This document shows positions 31,329 to 40,569 of a stretch of DNA of 64,000 nt, piece by piece; the stretch's first letter is position 1; each line of letters starts with the position of its first letter. The notes under the pieces are model-generated. The model worked only from the letters and a program-made list of their open reading frames with translations. It did no database searches and was not told the origin of the DNA. Source of the DNA: Rhizomys pruinosus (taxonomy: Eukaryota > Chordata > Mammalia > Rodentia > Spalacidae); assembly GCA_009823505.1 (NCBI GenBank), contig VZQC01006311.1, forward strand, positions 872,532-936,531, written 5' to 3'. The translations under genes were made by a program, and so were the position numbers.

Positions 31329-31507
31329 AGCTCTAAAATGTCATTCTTTACCTTTGGGGATAGGTGTAATACACTGTTAAGTTTTATACATCTAGCTCAA
31401 GGGTCATAAAAGACCAAATAGTATTTTAGGCTTTATAGTTTCAACTACTAATTCAAATAATCATATAGAGGCATCTGTAGACAATATATAAATAAATAAA
31501 TGAGCTT

Positions 31508-31770
31508 GGGGGCTGGAGAGATGGCCTGGCGGTTGAGAGTACCAACTGCTCTTGCAGAGGACCCGGGTTTGATCCCCATCACACATATGGCGGCTAAGAA
31601 CCGTCTGTAACTCCAATTCCAGGAGAACTCCAGTTCCAGGGGAATCCGAGACCCTCTTCTGACCTCTGCGGCATTGCACGACACGGGTGCACAAACCTAC
31701 AAGCAGACAGTACATTCATACACATACAAAAATAAAAATTAAATTAAAAAAAATTTTTTTAAATAATAAA
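31508..31770 (+). mobile_element. B3-type SINE, long type
   Basis: aaatgagc flanks both ends; ends in A/T-rich tail. Confidence 0.92.
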
Positions 31771-31811
31771 AGTAAATGAGCATGGTCATGTACCAAAAAA
31801 ACTTTATTCTT

Positions 31812-32040
31812 GCCGGGCGAGGTGGCACATGCCTTCAATCCTAGCACTTGGGAGGCAGAGGCAGGTGGATCCTTGCGAGTTCAAGGCCAGCCTGGTCTAC
31901 AGAGCGAGTTCCAGGACAGCTGGGCCTACAGGGAGACCCTGTCTCGAAAAGACCAAAAAAAAAAAAAAAAAAGAAGTCAAAAGCACATGTGAATAAACTC
32001 GAGGAGTTGAACAGAAAAAAAAAAAAACAAAAAACAAAAC
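31812..32040 (+). mobile_element. B1 SINE with extra 3' sequence and second A-tail
   Basis: B1 31812-31971 ends in an A-run, followed by about 45 non-B1 bases (gaagtcaaaagcacatgtga onward) and another A-rich tail. aaactttattctt (31799-31811) and aaattttattctt (32041-32053) flank the whole unit. Confidence 0.8.
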
Positions 32041-32076
32041 AAATTTTATTCTTTCTAGTTTGTTGCTCCTTTTTTC

Positions 32077-32136
32077 TCTTTGGTGCTGGCTGGGTCTTGT
32101 ACATGCTGTACAACCAAGCTACACCCCAACCCCATT
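32077..32136 (-). mobile_element. ID SINE
   Basis: caaccaagctacaccccaac is the reversed ID head. Confidence 0.7.
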
Positions 32137-32237
32137 CTGTCATTTAGCATATTAGCCGATCTTTAGCTTTATATTGTCTGCGAAGATGATAAGCATACTA
32201 TAACAAAAACATTTTGTTTCTAAAATATCTTCTCTTA

Positions 32238-32420
32238 GGGCTGGTGATTAAGAGAACTTGCTACTCTTGTAGACAATCTAGATTTGATTCTCAGTACCCA
32301 CCTGGGGCTGTGTAACTCCAGTTCCAGGGGATCCAATGCCCTCTTCTGGCCTCTGGGAATTGCATGCACATAGCATACATACATACATGCAGGCAAAACA
32401 CTCATAAAATAAATATTTTA
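32238..32420 (+). mobile_element. B3-type SINE with head deletion
   Basis: gggctggtgattaagagaac lacks the A-box stretch. Confidence 0.85.
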
Positions 32421-32438
32421 ACAAAGATAAATAACCTA

Positions 32439-32655
32439 GGGGTGGGGAGATGGCTCATCAGTTAAGAGTACTGGTTGCTCTTGCAGAAGACCCGAGTTTG
32501 GTTCTCAGCACCCACATGGCAGCTAACTGTCTGTAACTCCAGTTTCAGGGGATCTGATGGCCTCTTCTGACCTCCAAGGGCATTGCAGGACACATGTGCA
32601 CTTACATACATGCAGGCAGTACACTCATACAGATGAAAGAAAAATAATAAAATAT
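32439..32655 (+). mobile_element. B3-type SINE, short type
   Basis: ggggtggggagatggctcat; acatacatgcaggcagtaca. Confidence 0.88.
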
Positions 32656-32693
32656 TTTGTAAAAATAATAAAATATTTTTACTTAGCCCCATT

Positions 32694-32801
32694 TTGTTGG
32701 AGACAGGAGCTCACTCTGTATGTATAGCCCATACATGTGATGATCCTGCTTCAGCCTTGCATGCACTTTGATTACGAATCTGAGCCACCACACCCAGCCA
32801 T
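32694..32801 (-). mobile_element. old B1-like fragment
   Basis: ctgagccaccacacccagcc and gagacaggagctcactctgt. Confidence 0.65.
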
Positions 32802-32829
32802 AAAAATATTGAAAAAAAAAGTATTGAAT

Positions 32830-32980
32830 AGCCCAAGCATGTTGTCACCTGCCTTTAATCCTAGCACTCGAGAAAGTATAGGCAGATGGATCTCTGTGAA
32901 TTTGGGGCCAGTCTGGTCTGCATAGTGAGTTCCTGACTGACTAGGGATACACAGGGAGACCCTGTTTCAAAAAAATAAAT
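32830..32980 (+). mobile_element. B1 SINE, diverged
   Basis: cccaagcatgttgtcacctg to tttcaaaaaaataaataa. Confidence 0.85.
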
Positions 32981-32982
32981 AA

Positions 32983-33210
32983 GGGCTGGAGCGATGGCCT
33001 AGCGGTTAAGAGCGCCGACCGCTCTTGCAGAGGACCCGGGTTCGATCCCCAGCATCCACATGGCGGCCGAGAGCCGTCTGAAACTCCAATTCCAGGAGAA
33101 CTCCAGTTCCAGGGGAGTCCGACGCCCTCTTCTGACCTCCGCGGCGTTGCACGTCACGGGTGCACAGACTTGCATGCAAAACAATACATTCATACACATA
33201 CGGAAATAAA

Positions 33211-33241
<31 letters not shown>

Positions 33242-33265
33242 AACAAAAAAATAAATAAAACAAAA
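32983..33265 (+). mobile_element. B3-type SINE, very young long type
   Basis: All diagnostic CpGs of the young subfamily remain (gcgccgaccgctcttgc, gcggcgttgcac). It is inserted in the A-tail of the preceding B1. Confidence 0.94.
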
Positions 33266-33272
33266 GTCGAAT

Positions 33273-33345
33273 AGGACTGGAATATAGATCAATGGTAGAG
33301 CATGGGCCTAGCATTCCAAGGCCCTGGGTTTAATTCCTATCCATT
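33273..33345 (+). mobile_element. ID SINE
   Basis: gactggaatatagatcaatg and aaggccctgggtttaattcc. Confidence 0.8.
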
Positions 33346-33360
33346 TAAAAAATTAAATTT

Positions 33361-33513
33361 TGCTGGGCGTGGTGGCTTACACCTTTAATCCCAACATTCG
33401 GTAGGCCGAGGCAGGTGGATCTCTGGGAGTTCAAGGCCAGTCTGGTCTACATGGAGAGTTCCAGGACAGCTGGGGCTGCAGGGAGACCCTGTCTCAAAAA
33501 GACCTCCCCCCAA
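33361..33513 (+). mobile_element. B1 SINE
   Basis: Complete; ends about 25 bases before the U6 retrocopy. Confidence 0.92.
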
Positions 33514-33537
33514 AAATTAAATTTTAAGAAATGTTGA

Positions 33538-33641
33538 GTGCTCGCTTCGGCAGCACATATACTAAAATTGGAATGATACAGAGAAGATTAGCATGGCCCC
33601 TGCACAAGGATGACATGCAAATTCATGAAGCATTCCATATT
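33538..33641 (+). pseudogene. U6 snRNA retrocopy
   Basis: It matches the full U6 RNA from GTGCTCGCTTCGGC to CCATATT. Five differences from the canonical sequence are C-to-T or G-to-A changes at CpG sites. The natural T-run terminator is replaced by an A-tail at 33642-33650, and aaatgttga flanks both ends (33529-33537, 33648-33656). No U6-type upstream promoter (PSE/TATA) is visible because a B1 lies immediately upstream. It is a retrotransposed copy, not a working U6 gene. Confidence 0.93.
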
Positions 33642-33656
33642 AAAAAAAAATGTTGA

Positions 33657-34090
33657 ATAGGATAATAATAAAAGTCTTCTATAAGTTCATCGTGTTTTGC
33701 TAATCATTATTCTTTGAGTAAAACCATTCTAAAAGTTATAAGTATCTGAAGTACTGTCAGCTACCCAGCCCACATTTCTCTATGTGTTTCACAGTGTATC
33801 ATGAGATTTGTTTAAATGTTCAGAACATGTTCCTAATTGATAAGAAAAAGCTACTTTGATGTAACTAGTAAGTTAATGTTGCTAGTACCTCCAGTTTTAC
33901 TGTGTCTAGATTGTCAGGATCATAATAGTAACATTTAAACAATTTCAGAATTTTGTTCAGAATTAACATCTAGGTTCATCAACATGTATTTATAGGAATA
34001 CTTGATCTCTCAAAGTAAGGATTAACAATGTTCATTCCAAAACCAATTCTCTGGTATTGATAATATTAAAACTTGTGGTAAGATTGATTG
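33657..34090. other. HSPB11 intron 1: unassigned
   Basis: AT-rich; no recognised repeat or gene. Confidence 0.45.
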
Positions 34091-34154
34091 AGCAGGGCGT
34101 GGTGGCGCATGCCTTTAATCCCAGCACATGGAAGGCAGAGGCAGGCGGATGGAT
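34091..34154 (+). mobile_element. B1 SINE head fragment
   Basis: gcagggcgtggtggcgcatg to gcaggcggatgg; the 3' half is missing, which is unusual for a retrotransposon. Confidence 0.85.
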
Positions 34155-34361
34155 GCCTCATGACCTAAGGGTCTTTTTACAGGACCCCTGTAAAAGACGA
34201 AGAGACCAACTCCACAAAGTTGCCCTCTGCTTCAACATGAACCATGATGTGTATACTCATACACAAAATAATAGTAATTAATGTTAAGATTGTCAAAATT
34301 GACTTAAAATCATATAGAGACCCTGAATAGAACTATTGAATTTGAAATAATCACAAATGAC

Positions 34362-34470
34362 TGAGCTGGGTGGTTCACTCCCCCTAGCACTGGGGAGGCT
34401 GAGATAGAGGAATTACAGGTTAGAGGCTGGGCTGGGATACATAGCGAGAACCTGTCTCAGAAGACGAAAC
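34362..34470 (+). mobile_element. old B1-like SINE
   Basis: gagctgggtggttcactccc and gcgagaacctgtctcagaag. Confidence 0.7.
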
Positions 34471-34531
34471 AAAACAATAATGGCCCTACAAATACTTTAC
34501 CTGGTATGGACCAAATAACCTCCTACTGTGT

Positions 34532-34617
34532 GTGAGCACTGGAATCATACTCAGAGTTTTGAGCATACTAGGCAATCACTCTACTACCCAGCAGCATCTC
34601 CATCCCTTAATAATCCC
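34532..34617 (-). mobile_element. ID-like SINE, decayed
   Basis: gagcatactaggcaatcact matches the reversed ID body. Confidence 0.6.
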
Positions 34618-34703
34618 TACCCTATATAAATTGTTCCAACAATTAGAAAAAGCAAACTTTCCAACTCCTTAATTTTTATTTTCATTTACACACACACACA
34701 CAG

Positions 34704-34841
34704 AGATACCCTCTGTAGCCCTAGCTGGCCTGGAACTTGCTTTGTAGACTAGGCTGGCATCAGTCTCATGGAGATCCACTTAATTCTGCCTCCCTAGTGT
34801 CTCCCTAATGTTAGAGTGAAAGGTGGCCGTCATGCCCAGCA
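34704..34841 (-). mobile_element. B1 SINE, diverged, after a (CA)n
   Basis: ctggaacttgctttgtagac; a small duplication agtgtctccctaatg near the head. Confidence 0.85.
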
Positions 34842-34866
34842 CATCTTATTTTTGAAATGCAATCTT

Positions 34867-35102
34867 TTTTTTTAATTAAAAAAAAGTTTTTATTTATTCT
34901 TTATGTGTATGAATGTACTGTCTGCATGCAGGTCTGTGCACCCATGTCGTGCATTGCCACAGAGGTCAGAAGATGGCGTCTGATTACCCTGCAACTAGAG
35001 TTAAAGATGGCTTTCAGCCGCCATGTGGGTGCTGGGGATAGAACCCAGGTCCTCTGCAAGAGTAGTCGGCACTCCTAACCTGTAGGCCATCTCTCCAGCC
35101 CC
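34867..35102 (-). mobile_element. B3-type SINE, short type
   Basis: Perfect duplication tgaaatgcaatctt at 34853-34866 and 35103-35116. Confidence 0.94.
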
Positions 35103-35378
35103 TTGAAATGCAATCTTAACCCCAAGGCTACAAACTGAGTAAGTGATAAAAATGCAGAATTCTAAATATAAAAGTAGCAAGCTTATTATCTTTGCGTAAA
35201 GATAATGCATCTTGGATGTGTAGATTTTTTGCCAGGAACTGGGGACACTGTAGGATTTGAAATTTTTTATTTAATTAATCACATTACTACCCTTCAGGAG
35301 ATCCATATAGTCAACTCAATAGATGTGGAAGGGTATTTGGTAACACTTAATGATTATTTATATTTTAAAGAAAAAGCT

Positions 35379-35640
35379 GGGGCTAGAGAGATGGCCTAGC
35401 GGTTAAGAGTGCTGACTGCTCTTGCAGAGGACTCGGGTTCGATCCCCAATACCCACACGGTGGTTGAGAACCATCTTTACCTCCAGTTCTAGGAGAATCC
35501 GACATCCTCTTCTGACCTTGGCATTGTATGACACGGGTGAACCAACCTACATGCGGACAGTACACTCATACAAAAAAAAAAAAAAAAAAAACAGAAAGAA
35601 AGAAAAAGAAAGAAAGAAAGAAAGAAAGAAAGAAGAGCTT
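35379..35640 (+). mobile_element. B3-type SINE with (GAAA)n tail
   Basis: Short type; the A-tail has evolved into (GAAA)n at about 35595-35633. Confidence 0.92.
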
Positions 35641-35880
35641 AATAAAATAGCACAAGAGAATTCTAACAACAGTACAACAATACAACAATAAAATCTACAA
35701 AAAACATTAGTTGACATGACATTTAATGGTGAATTATGATAAATATTCCATGTAGGGATAAGAATAAGGAATTTTGAATATTATTTTTAGAAAAAAAAAT
35801 CCCTTCATAGTGCAGAAAAAAGCTTTAGTGACGAAGAATACATCTAAGATTGGGGTAAAGATATGTTGACAACAAAAAAG

Positions 35881-36131
35881 GGGGCTGGACAGATGGCTCA
35901 GTGGTTAAGAGCACTGACTGTTCTTGCAGAGGACTCAGGTTCCAATCCCAGCACCCACATGGCGGCTAAGAACCATCTTTAATCTGGGTGTTGTGGCGTA
36001 TGCCTTTAATCCTAGCACTCGGGAGGCAGAGGCAGGCAGATCTCTATGAGTTTGGGGCCAGCTTGGTCTACATAGAGAGCTCCAGGCCACCTGGGACTAA
36101 AGGGAGACCCTGTCTCAAAAAAAAAAAAAAA
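35881..36131 (+). mobile_element. composite B3-B1 SINE, copy 2
   Basis: B3 head 35881-35981 ends gctaagaaccatcttta and continues directly as B1 (atctgggtgttgtggcg) to an A-tail. aaagatatgttga flanks the unit (left about 35857-35869, right just after the tail), so it inserted as one piece. Confidence 0.9.
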
Positions 36132-36287
36132 GATATGTTGAGAAAATTCTAAAACACTTAAAGAACTTTTTTTAAAGTCCTAAATAAATGGTTAAATGGT
36201 TAGGCCCATGGCACCATTAGTAGACACATCACTTCTCTCTAATTTAATCTATAAATTCAGTTGAATTACAGTCATCTCAAAAAAAAA

Positions 36288-36360
36288 TTTTTTTTTTTTT
36301 GGTCTTTTCAAGACAGGGTCTCCCTGTAGCCCCAGCTGTCCTAGAACTCACTCTGTAGAT
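36288..36360 (-). mobile_element. B1 SINE, strongly 5'-truncated
   Basis: Only the 3' half (tail to cactctgtagat). tcaaaaaaatttt-like sequence flanks both sides. Confidence 0.88.
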
Positions 36361-36568
36361 CAAAAAATTTTTAATGTAACTTAATGAAATTGTTTCTAAT
36401 AAAGTAACAAATATAGTGCCAAACCAGTTTTGAATATTAACTCAAGATAGTCCTCGCATCTAAGAGGATAAAGTAGAAAGATCAAGAGTTCAAGGCCAGT
36501 GTATGCTACAGTAGCAAGTTCAAAGCCAATTTGAGCTATATAATAACAGTGTTAAAAGAAGGGAAGAA

Positions 36569-36740
36569 AAGAGGACCCAGATTCGAGTCCCAGTACCCAC
36601 ATGGCAGCCAACAACTCTCTATAACTCCAGTTTCAGGGTACCGATGCTCCCTTCTCACCCTTGAGGGCACTGCACGACATGGGTGCCCTAACATACATGC
36701 AGGCAATATACTCATATACATAAAATAAAAATAATAAATA
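36569..36740 (+). mobile_element. B3-type SINE, 5'-truncated
   Basis: Starts at gaggacccagattcgagtcc; old. Confidence 0.85.
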
Positions 36741-36741
36741 T

Positions 36742-36889
36742 AGCTGGGTGTGGTGGCACACACCTTTAATCCTAGCACTTGGGAGGCAGAGGCAGGTGGA
36801 TCTTTGCGAGTTCAAGGCCACCCTGGTCTACAGAGCGAGTTCCAGGCCAGCTGGGGCTACAGGGAGACCCTGTCTTGAAAAAGACAAAA
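36742..36889 (+). mobile_element. B1 SINE, young
   Basis: gctgggtgtggtggcacaca; inserted in the tail of the preceding B3; (AAT)n follows. Confidence 0.92.
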
Positions 36890-36987
36890 TAATAATAAGA
36901 ATAATAATATGTTAAGAAAAGAAAAACATTTATCTTATTCTATCATTTGCTTTCAACTTGTGTCTATATATTTAGAATGTGTCTCTT

Positions 36988-37197
36988 TAATTTTTTTATG
37001 TGTATGAATGTACTGTCTGCATGCAGGTCTGTGCACCCGTGTCGTGCAGTGCCACGGAGGTCAGAAGAGGGTGTTGGATTCCCCTGGAACTGGAGTTAAA
37101 GAGGATTCTTAGCCACCATGTGGGTGCTGGGGATCGAACCCGGGTCTTCTGCAAGAGCAGTCGGCACTCTTAACCACTAGGCCATCTCTCCAGCCCC
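36988..37197 (-). mobile_element. B3-type SINE, short type
   Basis: Young; ends aggccatctctccagccccc. Confidence 0.92.
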
Positions 37198-37587
37198 CTA
37201 GTTTCCCTTTCTTAAAGGTCCCACCATCTTTCAGTATGGTTGTAGTAGAGACCAAACTTCAACCATTTGAACTTTTGGGGGAACAATTAATATCTAAACC
37301 ATAGAAGCCTTCATTCTGTAACTTGTATGTATTTTTATTGTTATTAGTAATTACTATACCCCAGTCCTAGATTTATAACATGCATCCTTAACACCTTAGT
37401 CTCCGATCTCTCAACGTAGTACCCTCTGCATGCCAGAGAAATACTGTACCACTTCAGCCGCTTAGTCTATTTTTAATTACTATTATACCACTTTATGTTC
37501 ATTGTTAAGAACCTTACTAAAGTAATCTGTAATCTCAGTAAGCACAATTTCTTACCTTCTTTCTTGCCTTTTGGATTTGTTACTTTT
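37198..37587. other. HSPB11 intron 1: unassigned
   Basis: No confident repeat; a decayed ID-like piece is possible near 37395-37460. Confidence 0.4.
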
Positions 37588-37691
37588 TATTTTTTTTTTA
37601 TTTTGAGACAGGATCTTACAAAGCCCAGAATAGCCTCCAATCTGCTGTGATCTGAATTTACTTGAATTCCGATGTGTACCACCATGTGCAG
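37588..37691 (-). mobile_element. old B1-like SINE
   Basis: ttttgagacaggatcttaca and atgtgtaccaccatgtgcag. Confidence 0.7.
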
Positions 37692-37744
37692 ATTGTATTT
37701 GCCACTTCTGCATCTGTTCAATCCCCACTAGTCTTTTTTTTTTT

Positions 37745-37805
37745 TTTTAGGCTAGTCAGTAGACTTTTGCATGCTAAGCAAGAACCCCACCACTAACACA
37801 GCCCG
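37745..37805 (-). mobile_element. ID SINE fragment
   Basis: tttgcatgctaagcaagaac and accactaacacagccc. Confidence 0.65.
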
Positions 37806-37904
37806 TCAGTAGTCCTTTAAAGAAAATTTTAACTATTCTGTTAATAGTGTATTTACCATGCCCAGTACTTTCTGTTCCTTCTCACAGGTCTAGAACTAGC
37901 ATGG

Positions 37905-38310
37905 AAACATTTGCTGTGATACTTAATCTTACTTGTTAATGTGACTGAATTGAATAGATGAGGAAAATACCCCTCTGGAGGAGTCTGTGGTGTTTCCAGA
38001 GATTACATCATGACTGCTCCAACCTATGAGTAGATTAATCCCTTGGTGGATTCATAGCATATTAGTATATTGGGAAGCAATGGTGTAGGAGGAGTCCAGT
38101 TGAAGGAAGTAGTTCCTGGGGGCACATCCTTGAGAGCTCTGTCTTACCTTGGCCTGGTCCCTTTCTCTTCTTCCTGGACACCGTGATGTAACCACTGTCC
38201 TCTACCATGCTCTCCCTACCATAACAGACTGATACCTCTGAGACCATGAACTAAAACAAATCTCTTCTTTAAGTTGTGTCTGTGAGGTAGCTTGTCACAG
38301 GAACAGAAAG
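37905..38310 (-). mobile_element. URR1-like rodent repeat
   Basis: cttctttaagttgtgtctgt and gaggtagcttgtcacaggaa are the reversed 5' end; ttaatcccttggtggattca fits the interior. Assigned from memory to the hAT-Charlie-derived URR1 family. Confidence 0.65.
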
Positions 38311-38334
38311 CCATACATTTTCCTCCTTCTGAAG

Positions 38335-39025
38335 TACTTCCCAGCAACACACTCAGCTTTTGTCTGTCTAGAAATGTTCTTAATTTGCCCAGAATATTTT
38401 TGCTAGGTAGAGAATTTTATCGTTTTCTTTCAGCAGTTGAAGATGTCATTTCATTTTCTTTTTTTTTTTTTTTAATTTTTTTTTATTATTATTTATTTCT
38501 GTATCTGTCTGCATGCAGGTCCTGTGCACCCAGTGTCGTGGGCAATGCCGCGGAGGTTCCAAGAAGAGGGTACTCGGATTCCCGCCCCTTGGAACTGGTG
38601 TTCTCCTGGATTTGGAGTTACAGACGGTTCTTAGCCGCCATGTGGGTGCTGGGGATCGAACCCCGGTCCTCTGCAAGAGCGTCGGTGCTCTTAACCGCTA
38701 GGCTATCTCTCCAGTCCCGTCATTTCATTTTCTTTTGGTTTGCGTTGCTTCTGATGAGAACTCAGTTTTGATTCTTGCTATTGTTTTCCTTCATATACTG
38801 TGGTTTTTGCTCTGACTGCCTTTCTTTTTCTCAGCAATTGACCAACTTGTGCCTAGATAGAATCTTCTTTGTATTTTTTCACCTTAGAGTTCAGAATTTC
38901 TTGGATCTCTGGCTTTATATCTTAGATTAGGGGGCATTTTCACCCATATCTTGTCATTTCTTCTATACTGTTCAGTTTCCTCCTCTTAAGATTCCAGTTC
39001 TAATTACATGTATTTCAAACTAGTT
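38335..39025 (-). mobile_element. ancient L1 (L1M) fragment, split by a B3
   Basis: ttttgctaggtagagaattt, cagcagttgaagatgtcatt, ttgcttctgatgagaactca and attccagttctaattacatg follow the order of an old antisense L1. It is coding-dead. Confidence 0.75.
38462..38718 (-). mobile_element. B3-type SINE, long type
   Basis: gtcatttcattttctt at 38445-38460 and from 38719 flank it. One-base insertions in ccgcggaggttccaagaaga. Confidence 0.94.
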
Positions 39026-39031
39026 TGATGC

Positions 39032-39209
39032 TGGTTTTTTTTTTTGTTGTTGTTGTTGTTGTTGTTTGTATTTTCGAGACAGGGTCTCCCTGTAGCCCCA
39101 GTTGTCCTGGAACTCACTCTGTAGACCAGGCTGACCTTGAATTTACAAAGATCCCCCTGCCTCTGCCTCCCGAGTGCTAGGATTAAAGGCGTGCGCCACC
39201 ACGCCCGGC
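39032..39209 (-). mobile_element. B1 SINE with (GTT)n tail
   Basis: The tail contains about eight GTT units; the body is young and CpG-rich (cgtgcgccaccacgcccggc). Confidence 0.93.
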
Positions 39210-39217
39210 TGATGTTT

Positions 39218-39477
39218 TTTTTTTTTAATTTTATTTATTTTTGTATGTGTATAAATGTACTGTCTGCATGTAGGTCTGTGCACCCGTGTCGTGCAATGCT
39301 GTGGAGGTCAGAAGAGGGTGTCAGATTCCCCTGGAACTGGAGTTCTCCTGGAATTGGAGTTCTCCTGGAATTGGAGTTACAGATGGTTCTTAGCCGCCAT
39401 GTAGGTGCTGGGGATCGAACCCGGGTTCTCTGCAAGAGCAGTCGGTGCTCTTAACTGCTAGGCTATCTCTCCAGCCC
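39218..39477 (-). mobile_element. B3-type SINE with three internal units
   Basis: gttctcctggaattggagtt occurs twice in tandem after the usual ggaactggagttctcctgg, giving three units. ctgatgtt flanks both ends. Confidence 0.93.
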
Positions 39478-39527
39478 CCTGATGTTGTTTTTTTATAGGT
39501 CCCTGGTGCTCTTTTTACCCTTAAGGT

Positions 39528-39748
39528 TTAATTTTTCATATTTTACTTATTTTTACTCTGTGTATATGAGTGTATTGCCTGCATGTATGCAAGTGCACTA
39601 CCTGTGGCGGTCAGAAATGGGCATCAGATTTCCCCTGGAACTGCAGATAGGGACGGTTGTTATCTACCATGTGGATGCTGGGAATTAAACCTGGGTCCTC
39701 TCCAAGAATGGCCAGTGTTCTTAACCCCTGAGCCAACTCCCCAGCCCC
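39528..39748 (-). mobile_element. B3-type SINE, old
   Basis: ttgcctgcatgtatgcaagt to ctccccagcccctt. Confidence 0.88.
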
Positions 39749-39751
39749 TTA

Positions 39752-39936
39752 AGTTTTATTGTTATTTAATATGCATATGAATCTGTTTGAGTGTATTGCA
39801 CATGCATGCAGGTGCCTGCAGAGGCCAGAAGTATCAGATTATTTGGAGTTTGAATTTTAGGCAGTTGGGAACCAAACTCCAGTCCTCTGGAAAAGCAACA
39901 AGTGCTTTTAACCTCTGAGCCATCTCTCCAGCCTCT
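39752..39936 (-). mobile_element. B3-type SINE, old, deleted
   Basis: gcatgcaggtgcctgcagag to gccatctctccagcctc. Confidence 0.85.
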
Positions 39937-40019
39937 CACTTTTTTTTTTTTTCTTTAATGCCAGGCATATGTGCTACCATTAAGTAAATATATTTAAGCT
40001 TAGTGATCTTTTCTTTTTA

Positions 40020-40174
40020 TTTCTTTTGTTTTGTTTTTTTGTTTTGTTTTGTTTCCCTGTAGCTCCAACTACCTTAGAATTTGCTGTGTAGACCAGGTTG
40101 GCCTAGATTTCACAGAGATCTGCCTCTGCCTCCCCAGTGCTCAGATTTAAAGGGGAGTGCCACCATGCCTGGCT
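40020..40174 (-). mobile_element. B1 SINE with (TTTTG)n tail
   Basis: ccctgtagctccaactacct to caccatgcctggct. Confidence 0.86.
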
Positions 40175-40189
40175 TTAAAATATTTTTAA

Positions 40190-40398
40190 GGGGCTGGAGA
40201 GATGGCTCAGCAGTTGAAAGCACTGGCTGCTCTTCCAGAGGACCTGGGTATGATTCCCAGCGCCTTCCTGGTGGCTAACAGCCATCTGTAACTCCAATTC
40301 CAGGGGATCTAACGTCCTCTTCTGACCTTAGGTGTTTCACAACATTGGTGAGGTAATACACTCATAGATAAAATAAAATAAAAATAATAAAATTTTTT
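40190..40398 (+). mobile_element. B3-type SINE, short type
   Basis: ggggctggagagatggctca; the 3' part loses the gcatgcag segment. Confidence 0.9.
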
Positions 40399-40415
40399 AA
40401 AAGCATGAAAAAAAA

Positions 40416-40563
40416 TTTGGGGGTCTTTTTGAGACAGGGTCTCCCTGCAGCCCCATTGGCCTGGAACTCACTCTGTAGACCAGGCTGGCCTTGAACTCAC
40501 AGAGATCCACCTGACTCTGCCTCCCGAGTGTTGGGATTAAAGATGTGCGCCACCATGCCTAGC
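40416..40563 (-). mobile_element. B1 SINE
   Basis: Complete; ends caccatgcctagca. Confidence 0.92.
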
Positions 40564-40569
40564 AGAAAA

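Noticed and set aside
33538..33641. Functional U6 snRNA gene
   Set aside because: No PSE/TATA promoter, no T-run terminator, an A-tail and target duplication: a retrocopy.
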